Below, piece by piece: positions 42,241 to 51,105 of a stretch of DNA of 64,000 nucleotides. The stretch spans positions 1 to 64,000 of the forward strand of contig JAJDFZ010000003.1 in NCBI GenBank assembly GCA_030269625.1. The letters are read 5' to 3'. The stretch's first letter is position 1. Each line of letters starts with the position of its first letter. The DNA is from Oxalobacter sp. OttesenSCG-928-P03 (GTDB lineage Bacteria; Pseudomonadota; Gammaproteobacteria; Burkholderiales; Burkholderiaceae_D). Made by a program: the position numbers and the translations under genes. The notes beneath the pieces are model-generated. The model saw only the letters and a program-made list of their open reading frames with translations. It had not been told where the DNA came from and searched no databases.

Positions 42241-42393
42241 AGATGACGCAAAATTGTTTTGCCCTGATGCCCCGGGCAGAGGAGGCTTATGTAGCCTGGA
42301 GCAGGGAAGATGATGCCATCAGCGGCGGAAAAGGACTTTGCTTTTTATTAAGAAAGATCGGCCTGGGGCAGCAGGCGCAGCGTTGAAAGCAGG

Positions 42394-42663
42394 TTATCGC
42401 TTTTTGATATCCGCTATGGGTATGCGCATTTCGCACCCGGAGGGTTGAGCAGGATCAGCGCAGCCATTGCAGGCGGCGCAGCCCGCATTTGCCGATGTGG
42501 CGGTTGTTTTTGCCAGTTTTTCACCCGGCCGGCTCCAGCCCGTGATTTTAGCCAGTGGCATAAAGATACGGCAGGTCAATCTCCCGAAAAGGCGTGGTGC
42601 CATATGTCTGAAAACAATAAGGGCTGCAGCGGCCAGAATGAAAAAGACGATGGTTTCCTGCAT
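42394..42663 (-). CDS. Small FeoB-associated Cys-rich membrane protein
   Basis: An 89-residue protein. An N-terminal hydrophobic helix (about residues 4-20) is followed by a basic segment and then a cysteine cluster GCAACNGCADPAQPSGC (CxxCxxC plus one more). Such proteins accompany feoB in many bacteria and may handle iron or electrons for the transporter, but the role is not proven. The start ATG 42663 lies just 3' of the feoB stop, so the two are tightly linked. An in-frame longer version would overlap feoB and is less likely. Confidence 0.8.
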   Translation of the reverse strand: MQETIVFFILAAAALIVFRHMAPRLFGRLTCRIFMPLAKITGWSRPGEKLAKTTATSANAGCAACNGCADPAQPSGCEMRIPIADIKKR

Positions 42664-42665
42664 GG

Positions 42666-44570
42666 CTATCCTCCCGTCAAAAAGAGGCTGATGCGATAAG
42701 TGATAAACGATGCCGCATAAGCCAGCGCAAAAAGGTAGAGTGTCATGATGGCGGCATATTTCCACGAATTGGTTTCACGTTTTGTGACAATAATCATGGG
42801 AATGCATTGCGGGGCAAAAACATACCAGGCGAGGAGGGAAAGGGCGGTTGGCAGGCCCCAGCTTGCCGCAATGACAGCGGAAAGCGCTGTTGAGAGTTCA
42901 TCGCCCGTGGCTGAGAGCGCATAAACGGTTCCCAGTGCCGCAACGGATGCTTCGCGGGCAGCCATGCCGGGAATGAGTGCAATGGAGAGCTGCCAGTTAA
43001 AGCCGATGGGTTCAAACAGGTATTGCAGCAGGTGGCCGAGTTGTCCCGCAAGACTGTATCTGATAGCCGGTTCGGTGGCATTATCAGGCGCCCCGGGGAA
43101 GCTGGAAAGAAACCAGAGCAGGACCATCAGGGCGAGAATGATCGTACCGGCCCGCGTGAGGAATATTTTTGCCCGTTCCCACAGGCCAAGCAACAGGTTG
43201 CGAAGGTTGGGCCAATGATAGGCCGGCAATTCCATCATGAGGGGCTGATACTGGTTTTTTCCGACAAAGATTTTGATCAGCCAGGCAATAATCATGGCGG
43301 CAATGATGCCGCTCATGTACAGTCCAAACAGCACCAGGCCCTGCATATTGAACAGGCCGACCTTTGTATTGGGTATGAAAGCGCCAATGACAAGCAGATA
43401 GACAGGAAGTCTGGCCGAGCATGTCATGAGCGGAGCGATCATGATCGTGGCAAGGCGGTTACGCGGATCGTGAATAGTGCGTGTAGCCATGATGCCCGGA
43501 ATGGCGCAGGCAAAGCAGGAAAGCAGCGGGATAAAAGCCCGCCCCGAAAGGCCGACTGTGCGCATGATCCGGTCCAGCAGGAAAGCCGCTCTGGGAAGGT
43601 AGCCGGATTCTTCCAGAACCAGGATAAACAAAAAAAGGATCAGAATCTGCGGCAGAAACACTACCACGCTGCCGACACCGGCAAGAATGCCATCAATCAG
43701 GAGACTTTTGAGAATACCGTCTGACAGGAAACTGCCAAGAAAGTCTCCAATATGTTCTACTCCGCTTTCAATAAGTTCCATGGGGAACGCTGACCAACTG
43801 TAAACCGCCTGGAACATCCCGAAGAGGATCGCCGCCAAAACGAGATAACCGAGAACCGGGTGAAGCACGATCGAGTCAATACGGTTTCCCAGCGTATCGG
43901 TTGCCGGGGGGGTCTTGATGACGGTATTCAGGATGCGATTGATGGTTTCGCGGGCATGCTCTTTTGCGGGGGGATGCGGCACAGCAGGCGGTTGCCCGGA
44001 TAATGCTGCCGCTTGCTGTTCAATGCCGGCAATAAGCTCATGCATGCCTTCAGAGCGAATGGCCACGGTTTCAACGACAGGCATATTCAATTCGGCGGAC
44101 AGCTGTTTGGTATCAATGTCCAGGCCGCGTTTTCTCGCAATGTCCATCATGTTCAAAACGAGAATGGCCGGATAGCCCAGTTGCCTGACTTCGAGTACAA
44201 GCTGGAGGTTGCGCCGCAGATTGTTGGCGTCAGTTACCAGCACGACCATATCAATGGCGGCATCTTCCTTTCGGGTTCCCAGAAGCACTTCCCGGGTGAT
44301 GATTTCATCAGGCGACAGGGTGCTTAAGCTGTAGGTGCCGGGAAGATCAATGATTTTGCAGGGGATGTCCGTCGAGACCAGAAACCCTTCTTTCCGCTCA
44401 ACGGTGACGCCGGCGTAATTGGCAACTTTCTGGCTGGCTCCGGTCAGACGATTGAAAAGCGCAGACTTCCCGCTGTTGGGATTGCCTACCAGCGCGATAG
44501 ATATCATTCGCGGTTTATCAGTCCTGGAGGTGTCGCCGGATTCAGGTGCCTGGGGTATCCTGGGTGACAT
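42666..44570 (-). CDS. feoB: Ferrous iron transporter FeoB
   Basis: GTP-dependent Fe(II) transporter of 634 residues. The G domain has GNPNSGKS (about 29-36), the G3 DLPGTYSLS and an N-x-x-D guanine motif (LNMMD). The membrane part starts near residue 240 and includes two gate regions, among them FACAIPGIMATR. It is shorter than the about 770-residue enteric FeoB. The start is uncertain: ATG 44570 overlaps feoA by 29 bases, while ATG 44507 (MISIALVGN) gives a more typical N-terminus. Neither has a strong ribosome site. Confidence 0.96.
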   Translation of the reverse strand: MSPRIPQAPESGDTSRTDKPRMISIALVGNPNSGKSALFNRLTGASQKVANYAGVTVERKEGFLVSTDIPCKIIDLPGTYSLSTLSPDEIITREVLLGTRKEDAAIDMVVLVTDANNLRRNLQLVLEVRQLGYPAILVLNMMDIARKRGLDIDTKQLSAELNMPVVETVAIRSEGMHELIAGIEQQAAALSGQPPAVPHPPAKEHARETINRILNTVIKTPPATDTLGNRIDSIVLHPVLGYLVLAAILFGMFQAVYSWSAFPMELIESGVEHIGDFLGSFLSDGILKSLLIDGILAGVGSVVVFLPQILILFLFILVLEESGYLPRAAFLLDRIMRTVGLSGRAFIPLLSCFACAIPGIMATRTIHDPRNRLATIMIAPLMTCSARLPVYLLVIGAFIPNTKVGLFNMQGLVLFGLYMSGIIAAMIIAWLIKIFVGKNQYQPLMMELPAYHWPNLRNLLLGLWERAKIFLTRAGTIILALMVLLWFLSSFPGAPDNATEPAIRYSLAGQLGHLLQYLFEPIGFNWQLSIALIPGMAAREASVAALGTVYALSATGDELSTALSAVIAASWGLPTALSLLAWYVFAPQCIPMIIVTKRETNSWKYAAIMTLYLFALAYAASFITYRISLFLTGG

Positions 44571-44832
44571 AAATCATGGATGCCTCAAGGCGTCTCAAGG
44601 CAAATGTAGCGTTGCCGACACGTACAGCCATCGGGTCGCGTCCGGGAAAGGATTCGGCAACAATCGAAATTTTTTCTCCCTGAAAAAACCCCAGTTCCAT
44701 GAGGCGGGAACGGACAAATTCCGGTCGATTGGCGTCGGCGTCAGCCAATCCCATAATCGTGGCCGAGTCGCCTTTTCTCAGTTGGGCCAGATTACAGATT
44801 TTTTGCAGTTGGGCGTCAGGTTTAAGGGTCAT
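44542..44832 (-). CDS. feoA: Ferrous iron transport protein FeoA
   Basis: A 96-residue SH3-like protein that assists FeoB. The core SRLMELGFFQGEKISIVAESFPGRDPMAVRVGNATFALRR is recognised by RLMELGFFQGE and DPMAVRVG. It is first in the feoA-feoB-Cys-rich order, and its end overlaps the feoB start, suggesting translational coupling. A Fur-like box lies about 80 bases upstream, implying repression by the fur product in iron-replete cells. Confidence 0.94.
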   Translation of the reverse strand: MTLKPDAQLQKICNLAQLRKGDSATIMGLADADANRPEFVRSRLMELGFFQGEKISIVAESFPGRDPMAVRVGNATFALRRLEASMIYVTQDTPGT

Positions 44833-44911
44833 GTTTCAGTATCCTGCTTTTTGTGGCTGTCCAAAACAGATTGTCATGTGAAAAATACGGGCAGCCAATA
44901 CAATTACTGTA

Positions 44912-44930
44912 AATGGTAATGATTCTTAAT
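44912..44930 (-). promoter_or_regulatory. Fur-box-like operator of the feo genes
   Basis: The 19 bases AATGGTAATGATTCTTAAT match the classic Fur consensus at 14 of 19 positions. It lies 80 bases before feoA. A weaker similar stretch (TGAAAACGATTCTTGTT) is at about 44947-44963. The 295-base gap between feoA and the DUF599 gene has no other evident feature. Confidence 0.65.
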
Positions 44931-45126
44931 AAAAAAAGCAATGAAAATGAAAACGATTCTTGTTTGAATGTGTTTCTTTTTGTAAAGGCTGTACAAAAGG
45001 CCCGAAAGAATCCGAAACAAACGGGCAATTTTAAGGTAGAGGCAGTAAAATACTCACTTTGCTGAAAAGTGGCTGGAGGCGGCTGTCGGGTTTGCCGCAG
45101 CCTGTTTTTATTCTTTCAGGTAAATC

Positions 45127-45876
45127 ATGGATTGGTGGACAGAATTTTTTAATAATCCTGCCAGTCAGTGGGTCTGTATTGCGATCAGTCTGCTGATCAT
45201 GGTGGCTTACGAGATCTTTCTGGTTTTCGTGGGCAATGCGGCGCCTTACCGGATTGCACAGCGGACTCACGCGCGGATGCGGGCAACCTGGGTTCGCAAG
45301 ATCATGGCGCGTCCTGGCACAGAGGTTGTTATTGTCCAGACCTTGCGCAATGCGCTGATGGCGGCCAGCTTCATGGCTTCCACATCCATGCTGGCATTGA
45401 TCGGCATGCTGACCTTGAGCGGGTTGGGAGATACGTCCGGACACTGGAATCTGGCTTCGCTGTCGGATCTGACCACCAGGCTGATCGAGATGAAGCTGGT
45501 TTTGCTGGCACTGGTGTTTTTTGCTTCTTTTTTCTTCAATACCATGGCGGTGCGTTTTTATACGCATGCGGGTTACATGATTTCGATCGGTGTCGGCACA
45601 GATGATCCCTGGCGCCGCTCCGTTGCCATTGCCTACCTGAACCGGGCCGGCTTCCAGTACAGTATTGGTGTCAGGGCCTTTTTCTTTTGCTTTCCCGTTA
45701 TGGTCAGCCTGTTCAATACCTGGCTGATGATGCCAACGACGGTTTTTCTTGTCTTTTTGCTTTATCAGTTTGACCGGATTCCTTTTGTCAGGCCTGACGC
45801 CAGGATTGATGTGAATCCCGTGGCGCATCGGGGAGAAAAGCAGGAGGCGGATTCAACGGAAGGTCTTGACGGATGA
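45127..45876 (+). CDS. DUF599 membrane protein
   Basis: A 249-residue membrane protein with about four to five hydrophobic helices. The signature TLRNALMAASFMASTSMLALIG and the later FFFNTMAVRFYTHAGYMI and LNRAGFQYSIGVRAFFF match the DUF599 family. No function is known. Its stop overlaps the dacB start (ATGA), implying co-translation, which hints at an envelope-related role, but this is only positional. Confidence 0.82.
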   Translation: MDWWTEFFNNPASQWVCIAISLLIMVAYEIFLVFVGNAAPYRIAQRTHARMRATWVRKIMARPGTEVVIVQTLRNALMAASFMASTSMLALIGMLTLSGLGDTSGHWNLASLSDLTTRLIEMKLVLLALVFFASFFFNTMAVRFYTHAGYMISIGVGTDDPWRRSVAIAYLNRAGFQYSIGVRAFFFCFPVMVSLFNTWLMMPTTVFLVFLLYQFDRIPFVRPDARIDVNPVAHRGEKQEADSTEGLDG

Positions 45877-47345
45877 TGTGCCCAAAAGAATCGAGGCGCT
45901 GCCTGAGAAATTTTCTGCTGTGTTGCCTGCTGCCGTTCCTGCATATCCTGCTTTTGCCCGTGAACGGGTGGTCACAGGAAAAGCCGTTTCTGCCCGATCC
46001 GGTCATGCAGGAGTTGAAGAAAGCAAAGGTGCCTGTTGAGGCGGTTGGTATGTATGTGCAGCCGCTTTCTCAATCGGGCAAGCCAAGGATTTCCGGTATC
46101 CGTCTCAACGAAGGTACGCCTTATGTGCCGGCATCCACGATGAAGGTGCTGACGACCTACTCCGCTCTGGAAATACTGGGACCCGATTATCACTGGAAGA
46201 CGGCGGTCTATTCAAAAGGTGTGCAGGATGGAGAGGTGCTTGATGGCGACCTGATTTTCAGGGGAAGCGGTGATCCGAAATTCAACCTGGAAAAATTCTG
46301 GCTCCTTTTGCGCCAGATCCGTTCAAAAGGGATTCGTGAAATACGCGGTGACCTGATATTGGATCGCAGCGCATTTGAGCCGCGGCATTTTGATCCGGCA
46401 GCATTTGATAACGATCCTTTCCGGCCTTATAACGCGGGGCCTGATGCGCTGCTTTTGAACCACAAGGTCCTGGAGGTAATGTTCAGGCCCAATGGACTGG
46501 ACGGGACAGTTGAGGTACAGCTTTCCCCCGAACTGGAGGGCGTCACCATTACGCCGCCTGCCTTGAAAGATGTGGGGGAGTGCAATGGCTGGCAAAAAGA
46601 AATCAGCCTTGCTTTTTCTGAGAAAGATGCCTTGTTTGAGGGACAGTACCCGCTTTCCTGTGGTGAGCAGACCTGGCTTGTCTATCCTTATTCCATGAAT
46701 GATTCCGCTTTTTTCAGGGCGGTGTTTACCCGCTTGTGGAAAGAGCTGGGCGGGACGTTTGCCGGGGAAGTCAGGGAGGGCGCGGTCCCCCAGGATGCCA
46801 TGCTGCTGGCGGAGTGGTCGTCTCCTCCCCTGAGCGAAGTGATCCGCGATGTGAATAAATACAGCAATAATGTGATGGCCCGTCATGTGCTGATGGCTGT
46901 CGGCACAAAATCTTCCAGTGAGCCGGCGAGCCCGGAGCAGGGTGCTTTTGCGGTCCGCTCATTTCTGGCTGCCAAGGGCATTTCATTAAACGGCCTGCAA
47001 ATTGAAAACGGTTCAGGACTTTCGCGTATTGAGCGGATTTCACCTCAGACCATGGGCGATATTCTTGTTGCGGCATATCAGTCTGCCGTGATGCCGGAAT
47101 TGCTGGCGTCTTTGCCGATCGCCGGGCGGGATGGAACGTTGTGGCGAAGCATGCGGCAGACAAGTGTTGCCGGCAAAGCACATCTGAAAACCGGGGCAAT
47201 CCAGGATGTGCGGGCTATAGCGGGTTATGTGCTGGCTGTTTCAGGCGAACGGTATGCAGTCGTGTTGATGGTCAATCACCCTAATGCCGCATCGGCCATC
47301 AAGGCAAGGGATGCATTGCTGGTGTGGATTCATGATAATGGCTGA
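45873..47345 (+). CDS. dacB: D-alanyl-D-alanine carboxypeptidase/endopeptidase (PBP4 type)
   Basis: Periplasmic peptidoglycan hydrolase of the S13 family, 490 residues. A signal peptide covers about 1-36. The active-site serine is in PASTMKVL (SxxK), the second motif in KYSNNVMAR (SxN) and the third in HLKTGAIQDV (KTG). A 100-200-residue insertion between the first two motifs is typical of PBP4. It would trim stem peptides or cut cross-links. It overlaps the DUF599 gene by four bases. Confidence 0.95.
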   Translation: MMCPKESRRCLRNFLLCCLLPFLHILLLPVNGWSQEKPFLPDPVMQELKKAKVPVEAVGMYVQPLSQSGKPRISGIRLNEGTPYVPASTMKVLTTYSALEILGPDYHWKTAVYSKGVQDGEVLDGDLIFRGSGDPKFNLEKFWLLLRQIRSKGIREIRGDLILDRSAFEPRHFDPAAFDNDPFRPYNAGPDALLLNHKVLEVMFRPNGLDGTVEVQLSPELEGVTITPPALKDVGECNGWQKEISLAFSEKDALFEGQYPLSCGEQTWLVYPYSMNDSAFFRAVFTRLWKELGGTFAGEVREGAVPQDAMLLAEWSSPPLSEVIRDVNKYSNNVMARHVLMAVGTKSSSEPASPEQGAFAVRSFLAAKGISLNGLQIENGSGLSRIERISPQTMGDILVAAYQSAVMPELLASLPIAGRDGTLWRSMRQTSVAGKAHLKTGAIQDVRAIAGYVLAVSGERYAVVLMVNHPNAASAIKARDALLVWIHDNG

Positions 47346-47367
47346 TCAGCCGCATGAGCATATAAAA

Positions 47368-47481
47368 TCAGCCGAAATAGGCCTTGGCAAAGTAATAAAT
47401 ACCCATTATCAGGAAAAAAATCGCCAGTGCTCTTAAGGCCCTGGTGACAAAGGGTGCTTTGGGTTTTTCTTGGTTGGTCAT
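47368..47481 (-). CDS. Small 37-residue single-helix membrane protein
   Basis: A short ORF, MTNQEKPKAPFV...YYFAKAYFG, with a charged N-terminus, then one hydrophobic segment (about residues 18-30) and an aromatic C-terminus. AAGGA lies six bases before ATG 47481, a near-ideal ribosome site. It is convergent with dacB, 22 bases from its stop. I do not recognise a family. The strong ribosome site, the membrane-helix pattern and the isolated position make it a credible gene. Confidence 0.6.
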   Translation of the reverse strand: MTNQEKPKAPFVTRALRALAIFFLIMGIYYFAKAYFG

Positions 47482-47616
47482 GACTTTCCTTCTGTTTTCG
47501 TACCGGCTTTCTTTCAAAAAAGCGGCAGACTTTTCTTTTGGTGACTGGGAGCACCTTTTTCGTGTGCTGCCAAGGCCGCTATGATAACCCGGGTAGCGTC
47601 GCGGATGAAGAAGCAG

Positions 47617-47660
47617 CTTATATATATGTACGGCAGTTTGTCCTGCCTTATATATATGTA
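47617..47660. repeat. Paired TATA-rich direct repeat around a small hairpin
   Basis: CTTATATATATGTA occurs at 47617-47630 and again at 47647-47660. Between the copies GGCAG (47632-47636) and CTGCC (47643-47647) can pair. It lies in the 368-base gene-free gap before the tRNA cluster; I see no gene in that gap apart from the promoter near its end. Confidence 0.75.
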
Positions 47661-47804
47661 ATGATATGCAAAGGCAGGAACGAGGTGCTTTTGGCTTGTG
47701 TTGCCGTGCCGGATCGATACAGTCCTTTTCCCCTGTTTTCAGCCCGCTTTTTTTGGCGGCAAAAAATTATTTTTCAAATAAATGGCGGAATTGCATTTTG
47801 GGCG

Positions 47805-47834
47805 TTGACATGCCGATAAATCTTGCTGCATAAT
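47805..47834 (+). promoter_or_regulatory. Promoter of the tRNA-Tyr/Gly/Thr-tuf cluster
   Basis: TTGACA (47805-47810) is a consensus -35 box. CATAAT (47829-47834) follows after 18 bases. The mature tRNA-Tyr begins 15 bases later. An AT-rich stretch (47759-47784) upstream resembles an UP element. It probably drives the tRNAs, tuf, tRNA-Trp, secE and nusG. Confidence 0.75.
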
Positions 47835-47848
47835 TTGGGGTTCCTTGC

Positions 47849-47934
47849 GGAGGGGTGGCCGAGTGGTTAAAGGCAGCAGACTGTAAATCTGCCCTCTTAC
47901 GAGTACGCTGGTTCGAATCCAGCCCCCTCCACCA
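47849..47934 (+). tRNA. tRNA-Tyr (GTA)
   Basis: Acceptor arms GGAGGGG and CCCCTCC pair, followed by A and encoded CCA. The anticodon loop is CTGTAAA with anticodon GTA. A long variable arm, as expected for tyrosine tRNA, and a GTTCGAATCC T-arm are present. Confidence 0.97.
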
Positions 47935-47975
47935 CAAGAATGCACAATCAGGTTGTGACTGTAGTGGAAGATCAG

Positions 47976-48049
47976 GCGGGTGTAGCTCAATGGTAGAGCC
48001 GAAGCCTTCCAAGCTTAAGATGAGGGTTCGATTCCCTTCGCCCGCTCCA
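47976..48049 (+). tRNA. tRNA-Gly (TCC)
   Basis: Acceptor GCGGGTG pairs with CGCCCGC, then T and CCA. The D-arm is TAGCTCAATGGTAGAGC, the anticodon loop CTTCCAA gives TCC, and the T-arm contains GGTTCGATTCC. Confidence 0.97.
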
Positions 48050-48082
48050 GTTTGGCCGTGCGGATACTGGCAAGGCGGCAGT

Positions 48083-48157
<75 letters not shown>

Positions 48158-48237
48158 TTTATTTTTTTGAATAACGCAGCAGGTACAGGGAAGGCCGGGC
48201 GATGCCCGATTTCCGATTTATTCGTTAGGAGTCAATA

Positions 48238-49428
48238 ATGGCAAAGAGCAAATTTGAGCGGACGAAGCCGCACGTGAACGTAGGGACAATTGGTCACGTA
48301 GACCACGGCAAGACCACCCTGACTGCGGCGATAGCGACCGTATTATCGAGGAAATTCGGAGGCGAAGCCAAAGGCTACGACCAGATTGACGCGGCTCCCG
48401 AAGAAAAGGCGCGCGGCATCACCATCAACACCGCGCACGTGGAATACGAAACCGAAAACAGGCACTACGCCCACGTAGACTGCCCGGGCCACGCCGACTA
48501 CATCAAAAACATGATCACCGGTGCAGCCCAGATGGACGGTGCCATTCTCGTATGCTCTGCAGCAGACGGCCCGATGCCCCAGACCCGTGAGCACATCCTG
48601 CTCGCCCGTCAGGTAGGCGTTCCCTACATCATCGTCTACCTCAACAAATGCGACATGGTTGACGACAGCGAACTCCTCGAGCTCGTTGAAATGGAAGTCC
48701 GCGAACTCCTGTCCCGCTACGAATTTCCTGGTGATGACACCCCCATCATCAAAGGCTCCGCCAAAATGGCCCTCGAAGGCGACACAGGCGAGCTTGGCGA
48801 ACAATCCATCATGTCCCTGGCAGACGCCTTGGACACCTACATTCCCGAGCCTGAGCGCGCCATTGACGGTGCCTTCCTCATGCCTGTAGAAGACGTCTTC
48901 TCCATCTCCGGTCGCGGCACCGTCGTTACCGGCCGTGTAGAGCGCGGCATCATCAAAGTTGGCGAAGAAATCGAAATCGTAGGCATCAAAGAAACCGCCA
49001 AGACCACCTGCACCGGCGTTGAAATGTTCAGAAAACTGCTCGACCAGGGGCAGGCCGGCGACAACGTTGGCGTTCTGCTGCGTGGCACCAAGCGTGAAGA
49101 AGTCGAGCGTGGCCAGGTACTGGCGCGTCCTGGCTCCATCAAGCCGCACAGCCAGTTCATGGGAGAAATCTACGTACTGTCCAAAGACGAAGGCGGCCGT
49201 CATACCCCCTTCTTCAACAACTACCGTCCGCAGTTTTACTTCCGCACCACCGACGTGACTGGCTCAGTAGAGCTTCCGAAAGACAAGGAAATGGTCATGC
49301 CGGGCGACAACGTTTCGATCACCGTCAAGCTGATTTCGCCGATCGCGATGGAAGAAGGCCTGCGTTTTGCGATTCGTGAAGGTGGCAGAACCGTAGGTGC
49401 TGGCGTCGTCTCCAAAATTATTGAGTAA
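48238..49428 (+). CDS. tuf: Elongation factor Tu
   Basis: GTPase delivering aminoacyl-tRNA to the ribosome, 396 residues. The P-loop [22 protein letters not shown], and NKCDMVDD motifs are exact. The C-terminus ends [18 protein letters not shown] lies six bases before the start. Codon choice differs from the neighbouring ribosomal genes, with many GTA and C-ending codons, which may reflect a second tuf copy and gene conversion. It follows tRNA-Thr by 80 bases and precedes tRNA-Trp, the tufB-type arrangement. Confidence 0.99.
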   Translation: MAKSKFERTKPHVNVGTIGHVDHGKTTLTAAIATVLSRKFGGEAKGYDQIDAAPEEKARGITINTAHVEYETENRHYAHVDCPGHADYIKNMITGAAQMDGAILVCSAADGPMPQTREHILLARQVGVPYIIVYLNKCDMVDDSELLELVEMEVRELLSRYEFPGDDTPIIKGSAKMALEGDTGELGEQSIMSLADALDTYIPEPERAIDGAFLMPVEDVFSISGRGTVVTGRVERGIIKVGEEIEIVGIKETAKTTCTGVEMFRKLLDQGQAGDNVGVLLRGTKREEVERGQVLARPGSIKPHSQFMGEIYVLSKDEGGRHTPFFNNYRPQFYFRTTDVTGSVELPKDKEMVMPGDNVSITVKLISPIAMEEGLRFAIREGGRTVGAGVVSKIIE

Positions 49429-49468
49429 TCAGGAGCGTTGGTCATATTAAAACTGTTTCATACAGAGT

Positions 49469-49544
49469 AGGGGAGTAGTTCAATTGGTAGAGCGTCGGTC
49501 TCCAAAACCGAAAGTTGGGGGTTCGAGCCCCTCCTCCCCTGCCA
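49469..49544 (+). tRNA. tRNA-Trp (CCA)
   Basis: Acceptor AGGGGAG pairs with CTCCCCT, then G and CCA. The anticodon stem TCGGT/ACCGA encloses CTCCAAA (anticodon CCA). It lies between tuf and secE, a conserved proteobacterial position. Confidence 0.97.
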
Positions 49545-49574
49545 AAGGCTGTATGGGCTTAATGTTGAGTAGGT

Positions 49575-49958
49575 ATGTCAAACCATCCGGTGCAGATTGC
49601 AGGCGTCATGAACGATAAAATTAAAGTTGTCATTGCACTTGTGGCGTGTGCTGCAGGCATCGTTGGATATTATTTGTTTGCAAGCAAACCCACCCTGATG
49701 CGGGTTGGTGTTCTGGTGGCCGGCCTGGCTGTCGGAGCGGTTATTGCGTGGTTTTCTGAAACCGGGCGCAATTTCCTGGTTTTTGCACGCGAATCCGTTC
49801 GCGAAACAAGAAAGGTCGTCTGGCCCGAGCGCAAGGACGCGCTTCGTGTGACAGCGATTGTTTTTGGTTTTTCGATCATCATGGCATTGTTCCTTTTTGG
49901 AACGGACAAGGTGCTGGAAATGGTTTTGTACGACTTCATACTCGGCTGGAATAGATAA
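49575..49958 (+). CDS. secE: Preprotein translocase subunit SecE
   Basis: Essential membrane subunit of the SecYEG channel, 127 residues. Three hydrophobic helices are visible (about 14-30, 37-56 and 95-120), as in the enteric form; many bacteria have only one. The conserved cytosolic segment [24 protein letters not shown] precedes the last helix. An alternative start at 49608 (MNDKIKVV) would lack 11 residues. nusG follows two bases later. Confidence 0.96.
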   Translation: MSNHPVQIAGVMNDKIKVVIALVACAAGIVGYYLFASKPTLMRVGVLVAGLAVGAVIAWFSETGRNFLVFARESVRETRKVVWPERKDALRVTAIVFGFSIIMALFLFGTDKVLEMVLYDFILGWNR

Positions 49959-49960
49959 TA

Positions 49961-50560
49961 ATGAGCGAAAATAGCCAGGAAGATCTGAAAGCCGGTGCCG
50001 TTGCAGGTGCCGGCGATGCTGCTTCTGATAAAAAACGCTGGTATGTGGTGCATGCTTATTCCGGCATGGAAAAGAGTGTGCGCCGTTCGTTGCTTGAACG
50101 CATCGACCGTATGGGCATGAAAGACCAGTTTGGCGAAATACTGGTGCCAACAGAAGAGGTGGTCGAGGTCAAGGGCGGTCAGAAGTCGGTGACCGAGCGT
50201 CGTTTTTTCCCGGGATATATTCTCGTTGAGATGGAAATGACGGATGAAACCTGGCATCTGGTGAAAAATACGCCCAAGATCACGGGCTTTATCGGCGGCA
50301 AGTCCAACAGGCCGACGCCGATCCCGCAGCATGAAATCGACAAGCTGCTCCAGCAGATGCAGGAGGGTGTCGACAAGCCGCGGCCCAAAATCTCGTATGA
50401 GGTGGGTGAGCTGGTCCGGATCAAGGAAGGTCCTTTTGCGGACTTCAACGGTAACGTGGAAGAAGTGAATTACGAAAAATCACGTTTGCGGGTCCTGGTA
50501 ACCATTTTCGGCCGTTCCACCCCGGTTGAGCTCGAGTTCGGGCAGGTGGAAAAAGTATAA
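49961..50560 (+). CDS. nusG: Transcription termination/antitermination factor NusG
   Basis: RNA polymerase-associated factor coupling transcription, Rho and the ribosome. 199 residues; the NGN domain starts [25 protein letters not shown] and the C-terminal KOW domain has [18 protein letters not shown]. The N-terminus has about 20 extra residues compared with E. coli. It is coupled to secE and followed by the ribosomal protein genes after a 113-base gap. Confidence 0.98.
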   Translation: MSENSQEDLKAGAVAGAGDAASDKKRWYVVHAYSGMEKSVRRSLLERIDRMGMKDQFGEILVPTEEVVEVKGGQKSVTERRFFPGYILVEMEMTDETWHLVKNTPKITGFIGGKSNRPTPIPQHEIDKLLQQMQEGVDKPRPKISYEVGELVRIKEGPFADFNGNVEEVNYEKSRLRVLVTIFGRSTPVELEFGQVEKV

Positions 50561-50597
50561 GGTTTTCATGGCGCTGGTCCGGCGCGCCGCGGCCTGG

Positions 50598-50636
50598 AAA
50601 CAGGTTGTGAAGTCCGGCAAGAGGAGCCTGTTTTTT
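50598..50636 (+). terminator. Hairpin with U-run between nusG and rplK
   Basis: AAACAGG and CCTGTTT form a seven-pair stem with a 22-base loop, followed by further T residues. It could partly end the secE-nusG transcript before rplK. The long loop weakens the case. Confidence 0.4.
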
Positions 50637-50673
50637 GGGCAGGCGTTATGACTCATGACAATTAGGAAATAAA

Positions 50674-51105
50674 ATGGCTAAGAAAATTGCCGGTTATATC
50701 AAGCTGCAGGTGCCAGCTGGTAAAGCCAATCCCTCTCCCCCAATCGGCCCGGCTCTGGGTCAGCGTGGTCTGAATATCATGGAATTCTGCAAAGCCTTCA
50801 ATGCGCAGACCCAGAATTTTGAAGCAGGCATGCCCATTCCGGTTGTGATTACCGCTTATGCTGATAAGTCTTTCTCCTTTGTGATGAAGACCCCCCCGGC
50901 AACCTTCCTGATCAAGAAGGCCGCCGGCATTGAAAAAGGTTCACAAAGGCCGAATACCGACAAGGTCGGTTCTATCACCCGTGCGCAGATTGAAGAAATC
51001 GCCAAGACCAAAGAGCCTGACCTGACGGCTGCTGATCTTGAAGCGGCTGTCCGCACGATTGCCGGTTCTGCGAAATCCATGGGTATCACAGTGGAGGGCA
51101 TGTAA
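50674..51105 (+). CDS. rplK: Ribosomal protein uL11
   Basis: Binds 23S rRNA at the GTPase centre with thiostrepton-site contacts. 143 residues, starting [35 protein letters not shown], recognised by [11 protein letters not shown]. The C-terminus [12 protein letters not shown] is typical. AGGAA lies upstream of the start. Its stop shares one base with the rplA start, implying coupling; L1 autoregulates this pair in enteric bacteria. Confidence 0.99.
   Translation: MAKKIAGYIKLQVPAGKANPSPPIGPALGQRGLNIMEFCKAFNAQTQNFEAGMPIPVVITAYADKSFSFVMKTPPATFLIKKAAGIEKGSQRPNTDKVGSITRAQIEEIAKTKEPDLTAADLEAAVRTIAGSAKSMGITVEGM

Noticed and set aside
47538-47819. 93-codon ORF spanning the TATA-rich repeats
   Set aside because: It contains the repeat itself (AYIYV/PYIYV), has no ribosome site and runs into the tRNA promoter.
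48343-49203. 286-codon open frame antisense to tuf
   Set aside because: Complete overlap with tuf; common artefact of EF-Tu genes.
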